Assembly (NCBI RefSeq): GCF_000143415.4
Contig: NW_003314274.1
Location: 2,263,663 to 2,327,662, forward strand
DNA length: 64,000 nt
Direction: 5' to 3'
Source: Selaginella moellendorffii
Lineage: Eukaryota > Streptophyta > Lycopodiopsida > Selaginellales > Selaginellaceae
The translations under genes were made by a program, and so were the position numbers. Below, piece after piece: positions 11,589 through 20,873 of the stretch. Positions within the stretch are counted from its first letter, which is position 1, and each line of letters begins with the position of its first letter. The notes under the pieces were generated by a model that did no database searches, had not been told where the DNA came from, and worked only from the letters and a program-made list of their open reading frames with translations.

Positions 11589-13306
11589 TGGAGCTTGTTG
11601 TCAATGGTGTTCTTGCTGGATTACTCTTGTTTCTCTGGTCTATGGCTTCTTTGTCTATCACCTGTGGAGGCCCCGAGTTTTCGAGATCATGTCTGCCGAA
11701 GGGATCACTGGGCCTCCCCAGACAGATTTCCTACCACGGACATGAAAGAAATCACCCACGACATTGTTCCACAAGCGATTCCAATCTACAGCGCTCTCTT
11801 CAAGAAGTGTGGCAAAGTTTGATGTGGATGATCTTTGGCACAATTGATATATACTATGTCTTCGGCAGGAGCGGTACACATGCACTGGTGGCGTGTGGAG
11901 TCTCTTCTGGATCTCGCGGATATGAATCTCGCAAGGTTCTCATCAAAAGCTCAGACTTTTTCGGAAAATCCCCTGTCCTGGCGAGGATGGCCAACGACAT
12001 TTTCGGTGGTGGTGTCTTTGACGCCAGCGGACGGGACTGGGTGGAGCAAAGGCGCATTGTGGTGCCTGTGTTCCACGCTGACAAGATCAAGGTGTATAGA
12101 ATCTCGATTTTTACATGATCTTCATTCATATCTCCGGCTAACTGTCTAATCAGGACATGGTGAGAACCATGTACGAGCACACACAACGCTTCCTTGAGAA
12201 CTGGGAGACGCTGGTTCGAAATGGCGGCGCTGGAGAGAAAACTCTCGATGTTTTTCCCGAGTTTGTAGATCTCACAGCACGCATCATCGGGCAACCCGGG
12301 TTTGGGGCCAGTTCTAGCACCTCCATAGCCATTGTCAAGCTCCTGCGTCTCTTGCTGGCTTTGCAAGCGCGGCAAGCCAAATATGTATGGGTATTTCCAT
12401 TCATCAGGTAAGCTTTGTTAGATCATTTCATTAAAACAAAACTCCATCCTCCATGGCAGGAGTCTCCCATTTCTTCCTCTGAATCGGGAGAGATGGAGAA
12501 CCAAGAGAGAAATCCATCGCTTGCTCCGTGCGGCGATTGATTCCCGTCAGCTCACACGCGCAAAACCAATGCTGCCTCTCACGGAAGTGACTTGCTCGGC
12601 ACGATGCTCGACAGCAACTGGGACGAGGAGCTTATCATCGCCGAGAGCAAAACCTTCTACTCTCGCTCACTTCATTATACTCGTGGGTGATGCTCCTCCT
12701 GGCCATGAATCCAGAGTGGCAAGAGAAGGCCCGAGTGGAAGTCTTGGAGCTTGTCGCGAAGGAGGGGCCCTTGGACAACGCAAAAGCACTAGAAAGGCTC
12801 AAGCTGGTACGTAGAGTTCTCTAGTATAGTTCGTTTTCTCCACTTTGTAGTATTGTCTTTTACACAGGTTGAGATGCTGATCATGGAAACGCTGCGACTC
12901 TATCCTCCGATCCCAATCATCCCTCGAGTAGCGCTCAAAGATTGCTACGTCGATCACCTCTTCATACCAAAAGGGCTGGCAGTATCCGTGCACAATACCG
13001 TGATACAACACAGTGCCGAGATGTGGGGAGAGGACGCAAACGAGTTTAATCCCGGTCGCTTTGCAAATGGGAGCGTGGCAGCGTGCAAGCATCCCATGGC
13101 TTTCATGCCATTCTCGTTTGGAGCGCGAGCTTGCATCGGCCGAGTTTACTCCCAAGTCCAGGCCAAGATCGTCGTGGCTTTCCTGTTGCAGCGATTCCGG
13201 TGGAGCATGTCACCTGATTATCGTCATAACCCCATAGTTGCCGGGACTTTGGTTCCCAAGAACGGAGTTCCAATTGTATTGACGCTGCTTGGCGCTAAAG
13301 GAGATT
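11589..13306 (+). pseudogene. Cytochrome P450 (clan 72 type), frameshifted copy 1
   Basis: The exon order and splice sites match the intact P450 at 17349-19144: the membrane anchor MELVVNGVLAGLLLFLW, then WVEQRRIVVPVFHADKIK, the K-helix ETLRLYPP, FNPGRF and the heme loop FSFGARACIGR. Reading it needs frame changes in exon 1 (after LFLW, and again before ITHDIVPQAIP), in exon 2 (about 11930) and in exon 4. In exon 4 one base is lost near 12545-12555 and 13 bases are missing in the I-helix near 12660. The last exon (12869-13306) is open and well conserved. It is most likely a recently dead duplicate. Confidence 0.85.
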
Positions 13307-13651
13307 AGTTCTTGGAGTTTCTTCTTGTCCAATATGCCAGTCTTGATTCGCTCGGAAAATACTAAACTGTAGTTGGCACATCATAGCCAGGAAGTCAGCA
13401 CTGGAGTGACATCTCATCCTCTCTCCTTGGCCTTTAATATTGTCAGTTTGGCAAAGCATGGATAGTTTATAGATTGCTCTGCGCAAATTGTTAGTATCTT
13501 ACATTGTTACAGACACTTACAGATCGGTGCGTTTTTCTTGTTTTTTCTTTTTCTTTTCTTTTTTTTCCTGAAGAAGGAAAACGTCTGTCAGTGGTGAGGG
13601 AATGAAACGAGTAGGAGAGCTCTTACCGCTGGAGGAGCTTTTAGACTCGTG

Positions 13652-14595
13652 CTACTTCCCCCATCTCGACAGTATCAGGAGGCCAACGATCGAGAAACAC
13701 AACGACGCAAATGCCGCAACGACAAGCATGAAAGCAAACGCTTTACTGGGTAAGTTGAGAAGCTTTTGCATTTTCTTGAGTGCCCGGTCGAGAAGTGGTG
13801 CCAATGCCGCTGCTCCGGCAACTCGGAATGGTCTCGTGACGTTGTTCCCAGTCCACATTAGCACAACGATCTGGAACGAACGCATAGAAGATTGTAGCTA
13901 AGAGCTTAGAAAATACAAGGAAGAAACTCTTACGCCGAGCAGTGCCTTGAGGTTGGCGGCTGGATTTTGTCCTGTGCTCTTCTCGTATCCAAGGAAAGCT
14001 AGAACAAAGAACGTTGTGTATGTGATTCCATCAAAGAGACCATAGGCAAGAACTGCGGATAATCCCAGCGCCGCTACTTTTGCTCGCAATGCTGTCGCGT
14101 CCATCTGTTCAATCGTGCGTTAAATCTCTGAAGAATGTCTAGCAACAAAGAACGTACAAAGAGCAAAGAAATTCTCACTTACAAGTAGCCAAGAAAATCG
14201 AAGTTTGTCGACTCAAAGACTACAAAGAAAGAAGTTTTACTTTTGGACGACGAAAGAAGAGTGTAGCTCTAGCTATGGACGAAGAACAAATGGGAGAACG
14301 AAGAAATAAATTCTAGCTCAAAAGAGACTTGAGACAGACGAAAAGAAATCGTTACCTGCCAGAGATTGGATCCCTGTGGCGATTGCTGCTGTGGATCGAT
14401 CCCTCCAGCCGACGCTCCTGGTTGATCTTCTTGTTCCGGCATTCCCGATTCAGCACCAGCGACGCAAAATCGCGCTGTGATCGGATGCGATCCAGCAAGC
14501 GCTAGGCGTTGGCGCGTCAAAGAATGCCCGCATTGCAATGTGGAGTAGAATCGAGAGGAGAGAGGGGAGGGAGCGAGCAAAATCAATGCCGCCAT
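13652..14595 (-). CDS. Predicted organelle-targeted small membrane protein
   Basis: Three exons (14595-14356, 14104-13934, 13870-13652) with good GT-AG junctions join into a 209-residue protein. The first exon is Ser/Arg/Ala-rich without acidic residues for about 50 positions, as in a plastid or mitochondrial transit peptide. It is followed by an acidic Gln/Pro-rich linker. The second exon carries ALRAKVAALGLSAVLAYGLF and a hydrophobic TTFFVLAFLGY segment. The third has IVVLMWTGNNVTRPFR and a C-terminal membrane segment (FAFMLVVAAFASLCFSIVGLL). It resembles a plant-conserved plastid membrane family that I cannot name. It is head-to-head with the L4 gene. Confidence 0.75.
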
Positions 14596-14646
14596 AGCCA
14601 AAAACCCCCCCGAGCTTTAGGGTTTTAGGGAGATTTCTAGGGCGTA
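14596..14646. promoter_or_regulatory. 51-bp shared start region between divergent genes, telo-box
   Basis: Only 51 bases separate the two ATG codons. The interval contains TTTAGGGTTTTAGGG (telo-box, AAACCCTAAA on the other strand). In plants this motif is common near starts of translation-machinery genes. Transcription of each gene must begin inside or very near the other's leader. Confidence 0.6.
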
Positions 14647-15808
14647 ATGTTCCGCGCCTTGCTCTCGGTAAGCTCTTCTCTCTCGCCGCGATCACTCACG
14701 GATTCCGCATTCTCCAGACGGTGTTGCGCTCCTCCTCCACCTCCTCGTCCTCCTCCTTAGGCCAGCATTGCTGCAAATGGATCCAATCCAGGCACATTGT
14801 CGCTGCGACGCGAGGTAAAGAATGTGGCACTTAGATCGTTCGCGATGGATCTCTGCGCTGTAATTTCTTCTTTTATCCAGGAGAAATGAGAGATGTAGTG
14901 CTGCCAGTCACGAATTGGGAGCAAGAGGACAAAGGGACTGTGACGATCGCTGGAGACATTTTCGACGTTCCAATACGCAAAGATATCGTTCATCATGTCG
15001 TCAAGTGGCAGAGAGCTAAGAGACGTAAGGTCAGCTTCTATAACTTTCCTTCTCTACTTCTCTTGTTCTTCTGTTAGTTCTGCCTGGTTCTTACGCGTTT
15101 TCTTCGTTCTTCCTCCTTTCTTCTTACAGGGAACCCATAGTACGAAGACTAGAGGCGAAGTAGCGGGCTCAACGAGGAAGATACACAAGCAAAAAGGGAC
15201 AGGAAAAGCTCGGCATGGTAGCAGGCGAGCACCTCAAGTGAGTCTTTCTTATTCCAGCTTTGAGTTGTCATTCCCTTCGTGTGTATTTTCAGTTTAGAGG
15301 TGGAGGAGTGGCACACGGTCCCAAGCCGAGAAGCTACGAGTACAAACTCAACAAGAAAGTCCGAAGGCTCGGATTGAAAATCGCTCTGTCCGCACGGGTG
15401 GCTGAGCGCAAGGTTGGAAAAAACGGTTTCTTCCTTTCTCCTTGGACTCATATGGCTTGGTGTGTGACTCGCAGCTGATGCTATTCGACAATGTTGATCT
15501 TCCAACTCACAAAACGCGACAGCTCATGAAGCTCGTTCCAAACTTGGGCTGCCGGAGAGTGCTGATTGTGGATGGTGTGGAGAAGATGGGGCGAGAGATC
15601 ACGCTCGCTTGCCGAAATGTCAAGGAAGTTAACGTCATCCCAGCAAAGGTGCGTTATGCCGTCCCTTCGAGATTCGTTCGGAGAAAACAAACTTTCTTTC
15701 GTGCAGGGATTGAACGTTTACAGCATTTTATTGCACGACACTCTGGTGATGTCCGTGGCAGCGGTGAGGGAAATCGAAGACCGTCTTCACACACCCATCA
15801 ACAGATAG
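14647..15808 (+). CDS. Mitochondrial-type 50S ribosomal protein L4 (uL4m)
   Basis: Seven exons (14647-14667, 14718-14814, 14881-15029, 15130-15237, 15293-15412, 15475-15648, 15707-15808) join in frame to 256 residues. After a Ser/Arg-rich presequence of about 40 residues the protein follows bacterial L4: the [20 protein letters not shown] helix, then the RNA-binding loop [21 protein letters not shown] and [19 protein letters not shown]-terminal core follows, ending [18 protein letters not shown]4 binds 23S rRNA and lines the peptide exit tunnel. The divergent presequence and the short bacterial-like core favour the mitochondrion, but plastid targeting cannot be excluded. Confidence 0.9.
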
Positions 15809-15839
15809 TACTGGCAAATTGTTTATTTTTACTTTTGAA

Positions 15840-16915
15840 CTTGTACATTAATGCAGATCCCAGGTCTTGCCATCTTCTAACTTTGAGCCAAGTCATCAAG
15901 GGGATCAAGTTTAAGAGTGGAGCAGCGTCAATACGACTGGAACTTGGAACCAAAGTCGCGGCAACTATGGGGTTGTGACGATAATCAGGTGACAAGCTCC
16001 ACCGGAATCGCTGCAGCGGCCTGGACTTGAGAGTAAGCCAGACCAACGCAAGCTCGCGCTCCAAACGAGAATGGCATGAAACTCAAGGGATGCTTGCAAC
16101 GCTGCCAAGCTCCCATTTGCAAAGGGATCGGGAATAAAGTCCGGGACTGTGTTGTATCACGGTATTGTGCACGGATACTGCCGGCCCGTTTGGAATGAAG
16201 AGGTGGTCAACGTAGCAATCCTTGCGTGCCACTCGAGGGATGATCGCCATTGGAGGGTGAAGTCGCAGCGTTTCCACCTGCGTGAAAGACAATAGTATAA
16301 TGCTGAGAACACTATTGTCTTTTGTATTATACCTTGAGCTGTTCTAGTGCTTCCCTCTCGCGAAAACTCCCACGCGGCTTTCTCCTGCAGGCCAGGAGCA
16401 GCATCACCCACGAGTATAACGAAGTGAGCGAGGCGTTCCTGGTTATGTAGAAGGTCTTGCTCTTCGCGATGATAAGCTCGTCGTCCCAGTTGCTGTCGAG
16501 CATCGTGCCGAGCAAGTCACTCCCCGTGAGAGGAAGCTCCAATTTTGCGCGTGAGAGCCCGCCGGGAACCAATCTCCACACATCTCTTGCGATTCAGAGG
16601 AAGACTCCTGCCATGGAGGATGAAGTTTTGTTTATATATAAGAACGTGAACTTACCTGTGCCGTAGCAATAGACGCAGGAGCTTGACAGTGGCTATCGAG
16701 GTGCTAAAACTGGCCCCAAACCCGGCTTGTCCGAGCTTCACAAACTCAGGAAGATCATTGAGAGTTTTCTCTCCGGTGCCAGCATTTCGAACCAGCGTCT
16801 CCCAGTTGTCAGCTTTGGGTGTGCCTGGACATGGTTGCCACCATTCCCTGCAAAGATCTGGATCATGACACTCTAGATCTAGACTGATTCGAATGATCTT
16901 GTCAGCGTGGAACGG
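15840..16915 (-). pseudogene. Cytochrome P450, decayed copy 2
   Basis: The minus strand shows the same P450 family: NWETLVRNAGTGEKTL, FGASFSTSIATVKLLRLLL, I-helix FYITRNASLTSLYSWVMLLL, K-helix ETLRLHPP, NTVIQHS, and the heme loop in a shifted frame. Exon 1 and most of exon 2 are absent. The EMWGEDANEFNPGRF segment is partly deleted, and a deletion after the heme loop destroys the frame. The gene breaks off near 16915, where an oppositely oriented F-box fragment begins. Confidence 0.85.
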
Positions 16916-17312
16916 ATGCCCCTGGAAGATCGTGGCCACTACCGTGAGGTTGCGAGCACCATCTTGGATTTTACGGATGTCTACCGTGAAGCGATGGGAG
17001 TGCCATGCCGAAGGCAATCTCCTGTGCCTTGCCGGGCAGTGCCGCGATCGTTACAATAGCATTTTGACGAAGGTAGCGAGCCTGGATCGCGGCGAGTGGT
17101 TTTACATCCGTGGGGAGAATTAACAAGAGTGGCTGCGGCACGAGAGAGGACGTGCATTGCAGTCCAGGGTCAGGCCCGCTGGTGGAGGCGCTCTCAGGAT
17201 GGAGGAGGTGGCGGGGCACAAGGAGGAGCAGCTAGAATTTCTAGAAATACAGAGGATTCGGAACCGGAGGATGGTATTTGACGGAGGCACGCGAGGACAT
17301 CTTCTTATTGAA
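16916..17312 (+). pseudogene. F-box gene 3' fragment, inverted next to P450 copy 2
   Basis: The plus strand matches the C-terminal third of the intact F-box gene (20874-22157, minus): GHYREVAST, then ECHAEGNLLCLAGQCRDRYN, then LDRGEWFYIRG and a decayed tail ending near the codons for EDIFFL. Several indels and a missing middle section break the frame. Its orientation is opposite to that of the intact gene. Confidence 0.85.
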
Positions 17313-17348
17313 TGAAAACAGTAACGAAGAGTTGATCATCAATTCAGG

Positions 17349-19144
17349 TTAGGATCTCTCTCCCGTTGCCTTCATTCCATTTGTAACGATGGTTTTGGAA
17401 TCCAGCAGCTTCAGGACAATGGGAACTCCGTTCTTGGGGAGCAAAAGCCCAGCAGCCACAGGGTTGTGACGATAATCAGGTGACAAGCTCCACCTGAATC
17501 GCTGCAACAGGGAGGCCACAACGACCTTGGCCTGGACCTGAGAATACGCCCGACCAACGCAAGCCCGCGCTCCAAACGAGAATGGCATGAAAGCCATGGG
17601 ATGCTTGCTCGCTGCCAGGCTTCCATTTGCAAACCGACCGGGATTAAACTCGTTTGCGTCCTCTCCCCACATCTCGGCACTGTGTTGTATCACGGTATTG
17701 TGCACGGATACTGCCAGCCCTTTTGGTATGAAGAGGTGGTCGACGTAGCAATCTTCGAGCGCTATTCGAGGAATGATTGGGAACGCAGGATAGAGTCGCA
17801 TCGTTTCCATGATTATCATCTCAACCTGCATGAAAGACAACAGTATAATGATGAGAGCAGTATTGTTTTTGTAGAAACAACGGACCAGCTTGAGCTTGTC
17901 TAGCGCTTGTGCGTTGTCCAGGGGCCCCTCTCTCGCGACAAGTTCCAAAACTTCCACTCGGGCTTTCTCCTGCCATTCTGGATTCACGGCCAGGAGCAGC
18001 ATCACCCACGAGTATAACGAAGTGAGGGACATGTGCCCGGTTGTGTAGAAGGTCTTGCTCTCGGTGATGATAAGCTCGTCGTCCCAGTTGCTGTCGAGCA
18101 TCGTACCGAGCAAGTCACTCCCGTGAGAGGCAGCACAGTTCTCCCGCGTGAGAGCCCGCCGCGAATCAATCTCCACACGGAGCAAACGATGGATTTCTCT
18201 CTTGATTCTCCATCTCTCGCGATTCGTGGGAAGGAATGGTAGACTCCTGCCATGGGAGGATGGAATATGAAATAATCTCATAAACGTTGACTTACCTGAT
18301 GAATGGAAATATCCACGCATATCTGACTTGCTGCCATTGCAAAGCAAACAAGAGACGCAGGAGCTTGACAATGGCTATGGAGGTGCTGGAACTGGCCCCA
18401 AACGCGGCTTGCCCAATGATGGGCGCAGTGAGCTCCACAAACTCGGGGAAAACGTCGAGAGCTTTCTCTCCAGTGCCGCCATTTCGAATCAGCGTCACCC
18501 AGTTCTCCAGGAAGCTTTGCGTGTTCTCATACATGGTTCTCACCATTCCCTGTAAAGATCTGGATAATCACACTCTAGCTCTATGACTGGTTTGAAGGTC
18601 GAGACCTTGATCTTGTCAGCGTGGAACACAGGCACCACAACGCGCCTTTGCTCCACCCAGTCTCGTCCGCTGGCGTCAAAGACACCACCACCGAAAATGT
18701 CGTCGGCAATCATCCCGAGAACAGGCGATTTCCCGAAAAACTCCGGACCTTTGAGGAGTGCCTTGCGCATGAGATCGATATCCGCAAGTTCCACCCGAGG
18801 CTCCACGCGCCACCAATTTATGTGTAGCGGTCCTGCGAGAGAATGATTTCAGAGAGAGAAGAGAGTGATCGATGGATCGATCTTTTACCGCATTTTTGCA
18901 AGCGTGCATGGTGGAATGGAATCGCGTGTGGAACAATGTCGTGACTTACTTGCTCCATATCCGGGAGCTCCCAGATTTGCGTGAGGAGATTCTTCTGGGG
19001 AGGCCCGGTGACCCCCTGGGCGGACATGACCTTCTCCAGAACCTTGGGCCTCCACAAGTGGTACACGAGGAAACTACAGCATTGGAACCAAAGGATGAGG
19101 AGCAATCCCGCAAGAACAGCAAGTAGCACAAGCCACATTTCCAT
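17349..19144 (-). CDS. Cytochrome P450 monooxygenase (clan 72 type), intact copy
   Basis: Five exons (19144-18889, 18832-18606, 18549-18296, 18246-17886, 17825-17349) join in frame to 524 residues, normal for a plant P450. It has an N-terminal membrane anchor (MEMWLVLLAVLAGLLLILW) and the clan-72-like WVEQRRVVVPVFHADKIK. The K-helix is ETMRL (E373, R376), followed by FNPGRF and the heme loop FSFGARACVGR with Cys455. At the I-helix, where AGHETT is expected, it reads TTGHMSL (316-320). The usual acid-threonine pair for oxygen activation is therefore Met318-Ser319. It is expected in the ER membrane with an unknown substrate. The 60-base fourth intron has no stop and keeps frame, so its retention would add 20 residues. 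Confidence 0.9.
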
Positions 19145-19441
19145 TGCCAAACGTTTCCTTTCCAAACTGATCCAAGCCCCGCGAGACTTAAGGCTTGGCC
19201 ATGACAAAATTATTTTAATCTGATGTCTACGTTCTACGTGTTGAAGTTTGAACTTCAAACTACAGCTGTAGGATTCTAGAAGAATTTCGCGATGATCCAG
19301 ACACATGCATCCGAATAAAGAACAGGTACTATCTTTGCTTGGTTAGGTTTTAGTATGACAGGTTTATTCAGGTTTATTAGGTTTTATTGTCTTGCAGTGG
19401 GTTTAAAGCAATAAAAAATTGATGGTTTTTTGACAAGTTTA

Positions 19442-19640
19442 TCATCAAGGCTCAGGACAAACACCTTGAATCACAAGAAGAAGATGTCCTTGTATACCTC
19501 CTCCCAAAAGCCAGTTTCTTTGATCCTCCGTTGCCGGATCTTGGGAATTTCTAGGTGCTGCTCCTCCCCAGTGCGCTTGTGCCCTCCTCCCCGAGAGCGC
19601 CTCCACCGGACGGCCTGACGAGCGAGGGGCGGTAAACAAC
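19442..19640 (-). pseudogene. F-box gene 3' fragment, copy beside the intact P450
   Basis: The minus strand repeats the end of the intact F-box gene: VVYRPSLVRPSGGGALG, a 36-base deletion in the LDPEEEKRLAGHK region, then EIPKIRQRRIKETGFWEEVY and KDIFFL with a stop. Nothing upstream of VVYRP survives. Confidence 0.88.
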
Positions 19641-20214
19641 CCACCTAAAGAAACACTCTACGTTTTGAATTGCGAACAACCCTGAATGACAACACAGTTA
19701 ATCGCCAGTCACATCATGGAAAGAATGAACACTTTCTCAGGAAGATCTCAACACTTGCTACTGATGGGCATTGTGATCGTGGCGGCAATGCCCACAGTTT
19801 TGAGGAGAGGGGTGATTTATCAGGTTCCTCTTCAGATCAAGCATGAAAAGCTTATTCCTTGATCACTTGGTGGAGCTGAGGAGTCCACTGACAACATGAT
19901 CGTATACCAGTCCGTGCTGTGCAATCACGAGCGTGAGTGTGGAACTCAGGATCGATGAGAAGGAGCTGCTGGAACTCCAAGATGAGCCACTACTGGTTCC
20001 AGTGCTCCATGCTTAGAGTGCGAGCTACTTACGAAGGCAACTCTGGACACAGCAGTTCACCACAACCAACCCAGGGTGAGTAAGTGAGACGATCTGATCT
20101 CTAGGATGGATCAGATCGAGGGGGAGTGTTGGAGCAGGAATCAAGGCGTCAAGGTGAACTACTATAGAAGACTGTATACAACAAGCATTCAACAGTAGCT
20201 TTTCCCGTTCCAAG
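19641..20214. other. Unassigned stretch between duplicated blocks
   Basis: No coding match is seen. GGGGGAGTGTTGGAGCAGG at about 20120-20138 resembles the polypurine tract and LTR start of a copia element, but no second LTR is present in the window, so this remains a hint only. Confidence 0.35.
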
Positions 20215-20672
20215 AGCGGTATTGTCTTTCGTAGAAACTACGTACCAGCTTGAGCTTGTCTAGCGTTTTTGCGTTGTCCAAGGGCCCCTCTCTCGCAACA
20301 AGTTCCAAAACTTCCACTCATGTATTTCTTGTTCAGCTCAAGAACCACGGCATTCACACCGAGGATGTGATGAGGTGCGCTCTCGAGTTCTTCAACTCGC
20401 CCGGGCTTTCTCTTGCCATTCTGGATTCACGGCCAGGAGCACCATCACCCAAGAGTCAGTTGCTGTCGAGCATCGTACCGAGCCAGTCACTCCCGTTAGA
20501 AGCAGCATAGTTCTCCCGCGTAAGAGCCCGCCGCGAATCAATCTCCACACGGAGCAAACGAATAGGCGGACATGAACCTTGGGCCTCCAAGTGGTCTACA
20601 GCATTGGGACCAAAGGATGAGGCAAGAACAGCAAGTAGCACAAGCCACATTTCCATTGCCAAAACGTTTACT
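20215..20672 (-). pseudogene. Cytochrome P450, remnant copy 4
   Basis: The minus strand keeps short blocks of the intact P450 in order: the start MEMWLVLLAVLA with a shortened exon 1, then LLRVEIDSRRALTREN and NGSDWLGTMLDSN, then the intron-4 border with the LDKLKL region. Large deletions remove exons 2 and 3 and the whole C-terminal half. An 84-base foreign piece lies inside (20319-20402). Confidence 0.85.
20319..20402 (+). pseudogene. Inserted scrap resembling a 2-oxoglutarate dioxygenase N-terminus
   Basis: Within P450 remnant 4 the plus strand reads VQLKNHGIHTEDVMRCALEF and then FNSP. This fits the DIOX_N pattern (F-x-NHGI, later FF-x-P) of plant 2OG-Fe(II) oxygenases. The neighbouring P450 blocks continue on both sides, so it looks like filler DNA captured at a break. 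Confidence 0.55.
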
Positions 20673-20873
20673 TTCCAAAGTGATCCAAACCTCGCGAGAC
20701 TTGAGGCTTGGCCCTTTTCTAACCTGATGTCACGTGTTGAAGTTTGAACTTCAAACTAGTATGATTTTGTCTTGGATGTTGTTGTTCCAGTGAATGCGTG
20801 TGTCCCGTTTTACGTACGTCTTTCCAAGAAGACAAGTTTATCATCAAGGCTCAGGACAAACACCTCTTGTGAA

